Shown piece after piece: positions 41,427-50,640 of a DNA stretch of 64,000 bases. The position numbers and the translations under genes were made by a program. Positions within the stretch are counted from its first letter, which is position 1. Each line of letters opens with the position of its first letter. Origin of the DNA: an uncultured Desulfovibrio sp. (GTDB lineage Bacteria > Desulfobacterota > Desulfovibrionia > Desulfovibrionales > Desulfovibrionaceae); NCBI RefSeq assembly GCF_902477725.1, contig NZ_CABSIF010000004.1, positions 218,125 to 282,124 on the forward strand, written 5' to 3'. Under the pieces are notes generated by a model. It saw nothing but the letters and a program-made list of their open reading frames with translations. It did no database searches and had not been told where the DNA came from.

Positions 41427-42299
41427 ATGCAGTCTTCCTCGGCGTCCAACGGGCAGACCCAGAGCGTCTGCAATGAAACCATCAAGAACACGAAAAAATA
41501 CGAGTTTTCGCTGATACGTGCCCTCAAGAGCGAATACTTCTTGTACATCGTTTCGCTGGTGAGCTTTTTCGGCCTGTGGCAGTGGGCTGCCACGTCCAAC
41601 GTGTTCGGGTACAGCAGCGCCCTGGCCACGCCCTTTCAGGTGGCGGAAAGCCTGCACGACCTGAGCGTCAACAAGCTTTCCGGCCTTGGCCTGCTCGAAC
41701 ATCTGTGGATCAGCACGCGCCGCGTTATCATCGGCTTTTTGATTGCCGCTGGCTTTGGCATCCCGCTGGGTCTGTTCATGGCTTTCAACGAAACATTCCG
41801 CGCCGTTGTGAAGCCCATTTTCGACATGTTCAAGCCCATGCCGCCCCTGGCCTGGATTTCTGTGGCCATCCTGTGGTTCGGCATTGGCGAAGCGCCCAAG
41901 ATTTTTATCATCGTCATTGGCTCCTTTGTGCCGGTGGTGCTCAACTCTTACAGCTGCCTGCAACTCATCGAACCCGAATTTTTCGATGTGGTGCGCATCA
42001 TCGGCGGCAAACGCTGGGACGAAATCCGCCTTGTGTGCATTCCCGGCGCACTGCCCGCCATTACGGCTGGTTTGCAGATCGCCATGTCCAGCGCCTGGAC
42101 GTGCGTTGTGGCTGCGGAGCTTGTGAATTCCCGTTCCGGCCTTGGCTACATCATTGTGCAGGGTATGAAGCTGTCCGACCCCGGCATGATTATCGGCGGC
42201 ATGCTCATTATTACCGCCGTATCGCTGGTGTTCACCCTGGGGATGGATCTGCTGACCCGCAAGCTGTGCCCCTGGCAGCGTGAAATCGAGAATCTTTAG
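41427..42299 (+). CDS. NitT/TauT-type ABC importer permease 2
   Basis: A 290-residue membrane subunit, homologous to permease 1, with FKPMPPLAWISVAILWFGIGEAPKIF and VRIIGGKRWDEIRLVCIPGALP. The extended polar N-terminus (residues 1-25) is unlike permease 1. Two different permeases and two ATPases imply a heteromeric transporter. AGGAG lies before ATG 41427, five bases after the first permease gene. Confidence 0.88.
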   Translation: MQSSSASNGQTQSVCNETIKNTKKYEFSLIRALKSEYFLYIVSLVSFFGLWQWAATSNVFGYSSALATPFQVAESLHDLSVNKLSGLGLLEHLWISTRRVIIGFLIAAGFGIPLGLFMAFNETFRAVVKPIFDMFKPMPPLAWISVAILWFGIGEAPKIFIIVIGSFVPVVLNSYSCLQLIEPEFFDVVRIIGGKRWDEIRLVCIPGALPAITAGLQIAMSSAWTCVVAAELVNSRSGLGYIIVQGMKLSDPGMIIGGMLIITAVSLVFTLGMDLLTRKLCPWQREIENL

Positions 42300-42317
42300 A
42301 GAGCCAAGGAGCTGAAC

Positions 42318-43085
42318 GTGAAAGACACGCAGCCAAAAATTGTCTGTGACAATATAAGCAAAACCTTCATCCAGAAGGGAACCCAGGTGGTTCCGGTTCT
42401 GGAAAACATCTCCCTTGAGGTGCGCGATCAGGAGTTTCTGGTCATCCTCGGGCCGGGGCAGTGCGGCAAGACAACCTTGCTGCGCATCCTCGCCGGGCTT
42501 GAAGCGCCTTCATCCGGCGCGGCTTATCTGGATGGCAAGCAGATTGCGGCCCCCGGACCGCAGATCGGCTTGGTGTTTCAGAGCTACAAGCTATTTCCGT
42601 GGAAGACCGTGCGCCAGAACGTGGAAATCGGCCTTGAGGTGCGTGGGCTTGAGCCTGCGAAGATCCGTGAGATCTCAAATCACTATCTTGGCATGGTGGG
42701 TCTGCAAGGCTTTGAGGATTACTATCCTCACCAGCTTTCGGGCGGCATGAAGCAGCGTGTGGGCATCGCCCGCGCCTATGCTCTCAACCCAGAGGTGCTG
42801 CTGCTTGATGAACCCTTTGGTCAGCTTGACGCCCAGACCCGCTTTTTCATGGAGCAGGAAACCGAGCGCATCTGGCACATGGACAAGCGCACCATGATTT
42901 TTGTGACCAACAATATCGATGAAGCCCTGTTCCTCGCCGACCGCATCGTCACCATGGAAGACAAGCTGCCGGGGCATGTGCACACCTCATATGATGTGCC
43001 GCTGCCGCGCCCGCGCGACACCATGGACCCCGCGTTCCTTGAACTGCGGGCCAGAATTACGGAAGAACAGAAGCTCACGCTCTAG
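42318..43085 (+). CDS. NitT/TauT-type ABC importer ATPase, canonical
   Basis: A 255-residue ATPase with Walker A GPGQCGKTT, signature LSGGMKQRVGIARA, Walker B LLLDEPFGQLD and VTNNIDEAL. All motifs needed for hydrolysis are present. The partner ATPase at 39829-40593 has a broken signature. GTG 42318 is preceded by AAGGAG. It is followed by a 204-base gap with a GC-rich imperfect hairpin (about 43100-43152) before the binding protein gene. Confidence 0.9.
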   Translation: MKDTQPKIVCDNISKTFIQKGTQVVPVLENISLEVRDQEFLVILGPGQCGKTTLLRILAGLEAPSSGAAYLDGKQIAAPGPQIGLVFQSYKLFPWKTVRQNVEIGLEVRGLEPAKIREISNHYLGMVGLQGFEDYYPHQLSGGMKQRVGIARAYALNPEVLLLDEPFGQLDAQTRFFMEQETERIWHMDKRTMIFVTNNIDEALFLADRIVTMEDKLPGHVHTSYDVPLPRPRDTMDPAFLELRARITEEQKLTL

Positions 43086-43289
43086 TACTGCGCACAGCAG
43101 CAAGGGCCGCGCCGCGCATGGGTGCGCCTGCCAGCGGTACGGCCCTTGCCGCGCATGCGAGAGCATGGATTTCTCGGCAAACCTGTATGCACTTGCCGAG
43201 GTTGCTCAAGTGGTTTGTTTGAAGGTTCAAGCAGTTGAAAGGTTTTTCGTCAAAAGCGGATCTGTCCACTAACCAATTAGGAGTCATGC

Positions 43290-44378
43290 ATGAGAAAACT
43301 GCTTCTGGTCGCGCTTCTGCTTTGCATGGGCGCTGTCATCTGCGGCGGCCCTGTCGCCACTCTGGCAGCCGACAAGCCCGTTGAAATTTCCACCTGCTGG
43401 ATGGACGAATCCCCGGGCTTCAACATCTGGTACGCCAAGAAAATGGGTTGGGACAAGGAAGAAGGCCTGGACATCAAGATGCTGCTGTTCAACAGCGGCC
43501 CTGCCCAGATGGAAGCCCTGCCCGCCAAGGAATGGGTGCTCGGTTCCACGGGCGTTGGCGGTCAGCTGATCGGCGGCATCCGTTATAATATCTACTCCGT
43601 GGCCCCCATCATCAGCGAAGGCGAAGTGCACGTGCTTTACCTGCGCCCCGACAGCCCCGCCGCCAAGGTCAAGGGCTACAACCCCAAGTATCCCAACGTG
43701 TACGGCAGCCCTGAAACCGTCAAGGGCATGAAGATCCTGTACACCTCCCAGACCACCGTTCACTACATGATCGGCAAGTGGCTGAGCATCCTTGGCCTTA
43801 CCGAAGCCGATGTGACTCTGGTGAACATGGAACAGCCCTCAGCCGTGCCTGCTTTTGAAAAGGGCATTGGCGATGCCGTGTGCCTGTGGGCACCCTTTAC
43901 CTTTGTGGCTGATTCCCGCAAGTGGCAGCGCGCCGGCACCATGACCGACATGGACTGCATCACCGTGTCTTCGCTCGTGGGCGACAAAAAATGGTGCGAT
44001 GAAAACCCCGAACTGGTTGCCAAGTTCCTGCGCGTGTACCTGCGCGGCTCCAACATGCTGCGCGAAGAAGGCCCCAGCCCCCGCATCATCAAGGAATACC
44101 GCCAGTACATGAACGAATTCGCCGGTATCCGCATGACTGACGAAGAAGCCAAGCTCGACATCCAGATCCACCCCCGCTGGTCTTACGAAGAAACCATGGC
44201 TCTGCTCGACAGATCCAAGGGTGAATCGCAGGCCGACAAGTGGCAGAATTCTGTGGCCGACTTCTTTGGCAGCATCAAGCGTTTCTCGCCTGCTGAAATC
44301 AAGAAGTTCAAGGACGCCCAGATCAATACCGACAAGTTCCTCAAGCAGGTTCAGCTGCCCATTCCCAGCTGGAAGTAG
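43290..44378 (+). CDS. NitT/TauT-type periplasmic substrate-binding protein
   Basis: A 362-residue binding protein with signal peptide MRKLLLVALLLCMGAVICGG..LAA. The mature part starts VEISTCWMDESPGFNIWYAKKMGWDKEEGL and shows the NMT1/SsuA-like fold (GIGDAVCLWAPFTFVA, MDCITVSSLVGDKKW). A Cys and Trp near the first ligand loop (CWMDE) may contact substrate. It is the fifth gene of the importer operon and the most likely handle for identifying the substrate. A strong terminator follows. Confidence 0.88.
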   Translation: MRKLLLVALLLCMGAVICGGPVATLAADKPVEISTCWMDESPGFNIWYAKKMGWDKEEGLDIKMLLFNSGPAQMEALPAKEWVLGSTGVGGQLIGGIRYNIYSVAPIISEGEVHVLYLRPDSPAAKVKGYNPKYPNVYGSPETVKGMKILYTSQTTVHYMIGKWLSILGLTEADVTLVNMEQPSAVPAFEKGIGDAVCLWAPFTFVADSRKWQRAGTMTDMDCITVSSLVGDKKWCDENPELVAKFLRVYLRGSNMLREEGPSPRIIKEYRQYMNEFAGIRMTDEEAKLDIQIHPRWSYEETMALLDRSKGESQADKWQNSVADFFGSIKRFSPAEIKKFKDAQINTDKFLKQVQLPIPSWK

Positions 44379-44422
44379 CTCCTCCCCCACGGACACGCGC
44401 CGGATGTAAATCCGGCAGTACC

Positions 44423-44470
44423 GGGCCTGTTCTTTGCCTATTGCCGGGCAAGAACAGGCCCCTTATTTTT
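44423..44470 (+). terminator. Rho-independent terminator after the ABC importer operon
   Basis: GGGCCTGTTCTTTGCC (44423-44438) pairs with GGCAAGAACAGGCCC (44447-44461) with one bulged T, followed by CTTATTTTTT. Confidence 0.9.
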
Positions 44471-44652
44471 TATGGCAGGGGATGACAGAGGATTGCAGAG
44501 GATGGTTGTGGATGTCTGTGAAGGCCGTGTGTGGCGGGCAGGGCGGGGGAGACCTGCCCCCGGTAAAGCCCGTGGAGGATTGCTGCGGGGGTAGTCTGTG
44601 CGGGAATATCGCGGCTATCCGCTATGTGGGCAGCAAGTGATCTGACCTCTGA

Positions 44653-45084
44653 TCATTTGCCTTTATCTTCAGCTCCATCATCCGGCGCGGAGGTGGTCAC
44701 AAGGCCCACGTCCTTGATGCCAGCGCCGCGTACCCTGTCCATCACGCTCATGACCATGCCGTAGGGAACATCCTTGTCGGCCCGAACAAAGAGCTGCCGC
44801 CCGCTGTCCTTTACCCGCGCGCCCAGGGCATCCGGCAGATTGTCCATGTCTGTTTCCTGCTCGTTGAGAAACAGCGCTCCGCCATTTTTGACCGTCAGGA
44901 TAACGTGGTCGTCATCCGTGGGCAGCACTTCTGAGGTCTCCACCTTGGGCAGGGCCACATCAAGCCCCTCGGTCATCATGGGGGCTGTGACCATAAAGAT
45001 GATCAGCAAGACCAGCATCACATCCACAAAGGGCGTGACGTTGATATCGGCAACAAAATCGTCGTCGGCGGAAGATGCGGCCAT
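44653..45084 (-). CDS. exbD: ExbD/TolR-type motor protein
   Basis: A 143-residue inner-membrane protein with one helix. INVTPFVDVMLVLLIIFMVTAPMM includes the proton-carrying Asp in the helix, and the periplasmic domain ends in GIKDVGLVTT. With ExbB and a TonB domain it converts proton motive force into work at an outer-membrane receptor. It follows exbB by two bases and is the last gene of the uptake operon. Confidence 0.9.
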   Translation of the reverse strand: MAASSADDDFVADINVTPFVDVMLVLLIIFMVTAPMMTEGLDVALPKVETSEVLPTDDDHVILTVKNGGALFLNEQETDMDNLPDALGARVKDSGRQLFVRADKDVPYGMVMSVMDRVRGAGIKDVGLVTTSAPDDGAEDKGK

Positions 45085-45086
45085 GA

Positions 45087-45776
45087 CTAGCGCTCCTCTG
45101 AAAAGGCTATGCCGTCAGCGTGTTGCGGCGCTTCGTGTTGCAGGCGGTTGAGCATCTGGCCTGCAAAGTTGATGCATACGCCCTCAATATGGGCCAGTTT
45201 GGCGCGGAACACGTTGTAACCACACACAGCGGGTATGGCCACAAACAGGCCGACAGCGGTGGCGATGAGCGCCTCGGCAATGCCGGGCGCGACAGTTGCC
45301 AGCGAAACGCTCTTCATTTGGGCAATGGCAGTGAAGGAATGCATGATGCCCCACACCGTGCCGAACAGGCCAATAAAGGGGGCCGTGTTGGCTGCGGTGG
45401 CAAGCAGGGCCAGGGATGATTTGAGAACGGCGAGTTCTTCCGCAACGGCAAAGTGCAGGGCCCTGCGTACATTGTCGTTCAACAGACGGTCAACATCACC
45501 CGTGCGGGAAATACGGTTGAATTCGCGGATGGCGCGGCGCGCAATGCCAAAAAGGGGGGAGTGCTTGTCATTTGCCAGCACAGGCAGCGCCCGGCTCAGC
45601 TCCCCGGCCTCGTCAAACGCCGCCAGCCCCGCCTGCGTGCGCTGCTGGGCAGTGCGCAGCAACAGCCATTTGCTGCACATATAGGCCCAGCTTGCCACAG
45701 ACATGCACAAGAGCAGCGCCAGCACGCACTTGGAAACAAATGTTGCCTGCAACACCGCCTGAATCATGGAATCCAT
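45087..45776 (-). CDS. exbB: ExbB/TolQ-type proton channel subunit
   Basis: A 229-residue protein with three membrane helices. ALLATAANTAPFIGLFGTVWGIMHSF and ATVAPGIAEALIATAVGLFVAIPAV are hallmark segments of ExbB/TolQ. No tolA, tolB or pal gene is nearby and a TonB domain is encoded immediately upstream, so ExbB is the better name. ATG 45776 has GGGGGA upstream. A Fur-like box lies between it and the fusion gene. Confidence 0.9.
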   Translation of the reverse strand: MDSMIQAVLQATFVSKCVLALLLCMSVASWAYMCSKWLLLRTAQQRTQAGLAAFDEAGELSRALPVLANDKHSPLFGIARRAIREFNRISRTGDVDRLLNDNVRRALHFAVAEELAVLKSSLALLATAANTAPFIGLFGTVWGIMHSFTAIAQMKSVSLATVAPGIAEALIATAVGLFVAIPAVCGYNVFRAKLAHIEGVCINFAGQMLNRLQHEAPQHADGIAFSEER

Positions 45777-45794
45777 TATATCCCCCAAAGAATA

Positions 45795-45809
45795 TGAAAT
45801 TGAAATTCA
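45795..45809. promoter_or_regulatory. Fur-like box before exbB
   Basis: TGAAATTGAAATTCA matches 12 of 15 positions of the inverted TGAAAATGATTTTCA pattern proposed for delta-proteobacterial Fur. A similar site lies at 61242-61256 before the first gene. It may allow separate control of exbBD. Confidence 0.4.
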
Positions 45810-45893
45810 AAGCTATTGTGTGGTAGTACGCTCCGCAAGCTTTGTCAACCTGACAGCGATAAATTCAAGCAAAACAGTATAATGTTGAGCATG

Positions 45894-48479
45894 TTACCTG
45901 TTGATGCTGAAGTCGACCGGAAATTCCACCACGCACATCACAGGTTTGCCACCCACCTTGCCGGGGGCAAAGCGCCAGCGCTGCACGGCTTCAAGGGTTT
46001 CTTCCTTGAAGTGCTGCGTTTCCTTGCCTGGCAGAACCACGGCGCGCACCACCTTGCCCTGGGCGTCAATGACGGCGCGCACAATGACGGTGGCTTCCTT
46101 GCCAATACGCTTAGCCGCAGGCGGGTAGTTGGGCTTGACCCGGTGGATGGCAACAGGGGACTGATCCCACTGGTTGAAGCCGTATACCGAGCCAGCGCCC
46201 TGACCACGCCCCTGATGCATGCCAAGCCCGCCGCCGCTGCCGCCGCCCTGACCTCCATCGTTTCTGCCGCTGCCCTGAGCTTCGGCGGCGCTGCCAGCGG
46301 ATTCGGCATCCGGCCCCTGCCGGGTATCACTGCCCAGCGAGGGCGGCGGTGTTTCCATGGGGGGGCGGTCTTCTGTTTTGGCCGTGGGCCGTTTTTGCTG
46401 ATGCTCCTTTTTGGGCGGGCGCTTTGGTTCGCACTTTTTTTTGAGTATCAGATCCGGCTGTTCAACTGGCTGCTCGGCCTGCGGCGTTTTTTTGTCCGTG
46501 GGCTGTTCTTTTTCCTCAACCGGGGCGTTGCGCTCCTCCCTGGCTGTGGCGTTGGGATCAGTGCCGTTGGTGACCGAGGCATGGCTTGCGCCTTGCGTGG
46601 CAGTGCCCATGCCCATGCCCACAAGGGAAACCCGCATGGACGATTCGCCGCCGCCAGAGGCCTGCAAAGGGATGCCCCACAGGCATATAAACAGCCCGAC
46701 GTGTACGCCCAGCGAGAACAGCAGGCCTCTTTTGTGCGTTTCGCGGGATGCGGCAGAAACCGCGCCCAGTTTTTGCGGATTGATGCGCCGCAGGGTGGGG
46801 CGCGCCGCCACAGGGCCAGCGGCGGGCAGATGTTGGTCTTCGCTCTGGGCGGAAGCCTTGAGCAGCTCGCGCAATTTGGCCGACTGCGGCTGGCAAAAGA
46901 CTTCCCGCACTGGCCCCTGTTCCACGCATTTGCCCTTGTCCAGCACAAGCACCCGCTGGCAAAAGCCTTTTACCAGCGTGAGATCATGGCTGATAAAGAT
47001 CAGCGACATGCCAAAGCGTTGCTGCAAACCACGCAGCAACTCAATAATCTGGAATTGCAGCGCCCTGTCCAGCGATGAGGTGGGTTCGTCCAGCAGCAGT
47101 ATGCGGGGGCGCAGCACAAGAGCGCGCGCAATGGCTACACGCTGGCGTTCACCGCCGGAAAGTTCGTGCGGGAAACGGCTGGCATATGCCGGGGAAAGTC
47201 CCACATCCCGCAGCGCCTCAAGAACGCGCTGCGGCCTGTCCTGCGCTCGTGGGGCGTGCACGCGCAGGCCTTCTTCAATGAGGTCATGCACGCACATGCG
47301 CGGATTGAGCGAAAGATAGGGGTTTTGAAAGACCACCTGAATGCTGGCGCGCAGGGGGGCCATTTGCGCATGGGTCAGATTCTGGATTTCTTTGCCCATA
47401 AGACGGATTCCGCCACGGCTGGCCACAAGCCGCAGCACGGCCAGGGCCATGCTTGATTTGCCAGATCCGCTCTCGCCCACAATGCCCAGGCATTCGCCCT
47501 GATGCAGGGCAAAGCTCACGTTGTCCAGCGCGGTAAAGGGCAGCTGCACCCGCTGGAAAAGCCGCGTTTTCGGGCGGCAAAAATCCACGCTCAGACCCTG
47601 AGCCTCCAGAATGGGGCTGCCGCCATGCCGGGGAACATCCTCGGCCCACTGACGGCTGCCTGTGTGGAGCAGGGCACGGGTGTATTCGTGTTGCGGGTCT
47701 GCAAAGAGCGAGGAGGAGGACTCCACAATTTCGCCGTGGCGCATCACGTGAACCGTATCCGCAAATCGCCGCACCATGCCCAGATCATGGCTCACAAGCA
47801 GCAGGCTCATGCCCAGTTCCGCGCGCATGTCGCGCAAAAGCTCCAGAATAGCCTGCTGCACGGTGGCGTCCAGAGCGGTTGTGGGTTCGTCTGCAATGAG
47901 CAGGTCGGGCTTGTTGGCCACGGCCAGCGCAAGCATGATGCGCTGCCTTTGTCCGCCGGAAAGCTGGTGCGGGTATGCCCTGTAACGTTCCACAGCATGG
48001 TCGAGCCGCACAAGGTCAAAGAGATCCAGCACCCGCGAGCGCACCTGCTCCTCACTCAGGCTTTCGTGCGCGCGCAGGCATTCGGCCACCTGATCGCCCA
48101 CGCGGTGCAGGGGATTGAGCGCTGCCAGCGGATCCTGAAAAACCATGCCGATTTTGCGTCCGCGCAGGGCCATGACGGACTTATCCGGCAGGCTGAGCAC
48201 GTCCTCGCCTTTAAACAGAATGCGCCCCTGCGTTACGTGCGCCCCGCCGGGGAGCAGACGCACGATGGAACGGGAGGTGAGGGTTTTGCCCGCGCCGCTC
48301 TCGCCCACAAGGGCAACGCACTGGCCCTTTTCCACACTGAATGAAACATCGCGCACCACTGTGCGCATAGCCGTGCCCCTGGCTGTGCCAAGGGCTGCCG
48401 GGTCGGAGATTCCCCTCCCGGTTTTGGCATCAGCTCTGGCAAAGGCCACATGCAGGTTTTGAACGTCAAGAAGGCTCAT
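45894..48479 (-). CDS. YejF-like tandem ABC ATPase fused to TonB
   Basis: An 861-residue fusion. Residues 1-270 and 290-550 are two complete oligopeptide-type ATPase domains (Walker A at 59-66 and 335-342, LSGGQ at 173-177, LSGGE at 440-444, Walker B at 193-199 and 461-466), as in YejF. Residues about 586-605 form a membrane helix, 610-770 a Pro/Lys/Gly-rich stretch, and 775-861 a TonB C-terminal domain (PNYPPAAKRIGKEATVIVRAVI and RWRFAPGK). The topology works: ATPases in the cytoplasm, TonB in the periplasm. It is one open frame with no sign of a frameshift. ATG 48479 overlaps the yejE stop. It may couple receptor and importer in one machine. Confidence 0.93.
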   Translation of the reverse strand: MSLLDVQNLHVAFARADAKTGRGISDPAALGTARGTAMRTVVRDVSFSVEKGQCVALVGESGAGKTLTSRSIVRLLPGGAHVTQGRILFKGEDVLSLPDKSVMALRGRKIGMVFQDPLAALNPLHRVGDQVAECLRAHESLSEEQVRSRVLDLFDLVRLDHAVERYRAYPHQLSGGQRQRIMLALAVANKPDLLIADEPTTALDATVQQAILELLRDMRAELGMSLLLVSHDLGMVRRFADTVHVMRHGEIVESSSSLFADPQHEYTRALLHTGSRQWAEDVPRHGGSPILEAQGLSVDFCRPKTRLFQRVQLPFTALDNVSFALHQGECLGIVGESGSGKSSMALAVLRLVASRGGIRLMGKEIQNLTHAQMAPLRASIQVVFQNPYLSLNPRMCVHDLIEEGLRVHAPRAQDRPQRVLEALRDVGLSPAYASRFPHELSGGERQRVAIARALVLRPRILLLDEPTSSLDRALQFQIIELLRGLQQRFGMSLIFISHDLTLVKGFCQRVLVLDKGKCVEQGPVREVFCQPQSAKLRELLKASAQSEDQHLPAAGPVAARPTLRRINPQKLGAVSAASRETHKRGLLFSLGVHVGLFICLWGIPLQASGGGESSMRVSLVGMGMGTATQGASHASVTNGTDPNATAREERNAPVEEKEQPTDKKTPQAEQPVEQPDLILKKKCEPKRPPKKEHQQKRPTAKTEDRPPMETPPPSLGSDTRQGPDAESAGSAAEAQGSGRNDGGQGGGSGGGLGMHQGRGQGAGSVYGFNQWDQSPVAIHRVKPNYPPAAKRIGKEATVIVRAVIDAQGKVVRAVVLPGKETQHFKEETLEAVQRWRFAPGKVGGKPVMCVVEFPVDFSINR

Positions 48480-49546
48480 GCCTGCTCCCTCCATGTGTTT
48501 TGCGGGGTTTCCGCGTCTGCCGCGCCGCCGCTCAAAAATACGCCTGGGTCAAAGGCGTCGCGCAGGCCCTCGCCAATAAAAACGAGGCAGGTCAGCATGC
48601 CCGCAAGGGTAAAAAAGGCGGCAAGGCCTATCCACGGGGCAAAGAGGTTGTTCTTGCCCTGCACCACCAGTTCGCCCAGCGAGGGGTATTCTGGCGGCAG
48701 CCCAAAACCCAGAAAGTCCAGCGATGTCAGGGTGACGATGGAGGCATTGACCAAAAATGGCAGAATGGAAATCAGGGCCACAACGGCGTTGGGCAGCACA
48801 TGGCGCAGCATGATGCTTTTATCCGGCACGCCCAGCGCACGGGCCGCCCGCACGTATTCCATGTTGCGCGCCCGCAGGCTCTCGGCCCGCACCACGCCCA
48901 CCACGCGCATCCAGCTGAAGGCCAGCATGAGGGCAAGCAGCGCCCAGAATCCCATGGTCATGACGCTGGAAATGATGATGATAAGGTAGAGAACGGGAAT
49001 CCCGCCCCACACCTCCATGAAGCGCTGAAACAGCAGGTCTGGCAGCCCGCCGTAATAGCCCTGGGCAACCCCTGCGGTCATGCCCACGGCGCAGCCGAAA
49101 AACGAGAGGCACAGACCGAACAGTACGGAAATGCGGAACCCATAAAGCAGCCGCGCCAGAATGTCCCGCCCCTGATCGTCCGTGCCCAGCCAGTTGCCGT
49201 GCCCTGGCGGCGCGGGAAAGGTTGTGCCCTCCTGCCGCGAAATGGTGTTGAAAGAATAGCGCACCGGGGGCCACAAGGCCCAGCCGCGCTCCGCGATGGC
49301 GGTCTGGATGAATGGGTCTGCAAAGTCGGCGGCAATGGGCAGGTCGCCCCCAAAGACGCGCTCGTCCAGAGTGTGAAACATGGGAAAGTAGAGCCGGTTT
49401 TCGTAGCTCACCACCAGGGGGCGGTCATTGGCCAGAAATTCGGAACTCAGGCTGGCGGCAAAGCACAGGCAGAACAGGCACAGGCTGACGAATGCCCGGC
49501 GGTTGCTGCGGAATGTCTGCCATCTGCGGCGTGTGATGGGGTTCAT
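48476..49546 (-). CDS. yejE: YejE-like peptide ABC permease
   Basis: A 356-residue membrane subunit of the oligopeptide class. It starts with RRRWQTFRSNRRAFVSLCLF and a long N-terminal periplasmic loop, as in YejE, and has GTDDQGRDILARLLYG and VRAARALGVPDKSIMLRHVLPNAV for the coupling helix. Overlaps both neighbours by four bases, so the permeases and ATPase are made in step. The family imports peptides, including microcin C. Confidence 0.92.
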   Translation of the reverse strand: MNPITRRRWQTFRSNRRAFVSLCLFCLCFAASLSSEFLANDRPLVVSYENRLYFPMFHTLDERVFGGDLPIAADFADPFIQTAIAERGWALWPPVRYSFNTISRQEGTTFPAPPGHGNWLGTDDQGRDILARLLYGFRISVLFGLCLSFFGCAVGMTAGVAQGYYGGLPDLLFQRFMEVWGGIPVLYLIIIISSVMTMGFWALLALMLAFSWMRVVGVVRAESLRARNMEYVRAARALGVPDKSIMLRHVLPNAVVALISILPFLVNASIVTLTSLDFLGFGLPPEYPSLGELVVQGKNNLFAPWIGLAAFFTLAGMLTCLVFIGEGLRDAFDPGVFLSGGAADAETPQNTWREQA

Positions 49547-50640
49547 GCCTTGCTCCTCCCGCTGAAATCGATGCGGGGATCAACCTTTGTCATGGTCAGA
49601 TCTCCAATGATGGACGTCACAAGGCCGATGAGCGTGAAAATGTAGAGCGTGGCGAACATGACGGGATAATCCCGCTGCATGGCGGCCTCAAATCCCAGCA
49701 GCCCCAGCCCGTTGAGCGAGAATATGGTCTCTATCAGCAGTGATCCGGCAAAAAACATGCGCACAAACGCGCCGGGCAGCCCGGCAATGATGATCAGCAT
49801 GGCGTTGCGGAACACATGCCCGTAGAGCACGGTTCTTTCGTTCAGGCCCTTGGCGCGCGCTGTTTCAACATACTGCTTGCTCAGCTCGTCCAGAAAGGAA
49901 TTGCGGGTCAGCATGGTGAGCCCGGCAAAACCGCCGATGGTCATGGAAAGCACGGGCAGGGCCATGTGGTGCAGGTAGTCCAGCACCTGCCGCCAGAAGG
50001 GCAGGCTCTCGTAACCCAGAGTGTGCAGGCCCCGCAGCGGGAATATCTGCCAGTAGGAGCCGCCCGCAAACAGCACAATCAGCAGCACGGCAAACAGAAA
50101 ACCGGGGATGGCGCTGGCCGCCACCATGACGGCCCCGGTGGCGAAGTCAAAGGTGCTGCCCCGGCGTACGGCCCGGGCTATGCCTACGGGTATGGACACA
50201 AGGTAAATGAGCAGGGTGCTCCACACGCCAATGCTGATGGAAACAGGTAAGGCATTCACAAGGAGCCCGGCTACGCTGTCTGCCTTGAACAGGCTTTTGC
50301 CGAAATCAAACGTGGCAAAGTCGCGCAGCATTTCCCCATACCGGGTGAGAATGGGCTTGTCGAAACCGTAGAGCTTGCGGATGGCGTCCAGCGTTTGCGG
50401 GTTAAGCCCGCGCGCGCCGGAATAGGCGCTTTCAGCAGTATCTGCCATGCCTGCGGCGGGCAGGTCGGCCCCAGCGCTGCCCACCCGTTCCATATAGGCG
50501 CTGCCGCTGCCTTCCAGCATGGCGATGAACTGCTCCACAGGCCCGCCGGGCGCAGTCTGCACAATAAAAAAGTTGATGGTCAGAATGCCCAGCAGCGTGG
50601 GGAATATGAGCAACAGACGGCGAAGAGTGTAACGCAGCAT
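49543..50640 (-). CDS. yejB: YejB-like peptide ABC permease
   Basis: A 365-residue membrane subunit beginning MLRYTLRRLLLIFPTLLGILTINFFIVQTAPGGPVEQ (first 17 residues define the family start). VETARAKGLNERTVLYGHVFRNAM is the coupling segment, and there is a YejB-type insert near residues 50-85. ATG 50640 overlaps the stop of the binding protein gene (TGATG), supporting this start over a longer frame. Confidence 0.92.
   Translation of the reverse strand: MLRYTLRRLLLIFPTLLGILTINFFIVQTAPGGPVEQFIAMLEGSGSAYMERVGSAGADLPAAGMADTAESAYSGARGLNPQTLDAIRKLYGFDKPILTRYGEMLRDFATFDFGKSLFKADSVAGLLVNALPVSISIGVWSTLLIYLVSIPVGIARAVRRGSTFDFATGAVMVAASAIPGFLFAVLLIVLFAGGSYWQIFPLRGLHTLGYESLPFWRQVLDYLHHMALPVLSMTIGGFAGLTMLTRNSFLDELSKQYVETARAKGLNERTVLYGHVFRNAMLIIIAGLPGAFVRMFFAGSLLIETIFSLNGLGLLGFEAAMQRDYPVMFATLYIFTLIGLVTSIIGDLTMTKVDPRIDFSGRSKA

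Noticed and set aside
44521..44600. A GGGGGAGACCTGCCC stretch that resembles the B12-box of cobalamin riboswitches
   Set aside because: The other conserved parts of the riboswitch are missing, the orientation leads to no gene, and it lies after a terminator.
44434..44640. 68-codon open frame after the ABC importer
   Set aside because: Starts inside the terminator hairpin and has no ribosome site; composition is not gene-like.
45087..45776. TolQ identity for the ExbB-like protein
   Set aside because: No tolA, tolB or pal genes are nearby and a TonB domain is encoded directly upstream.
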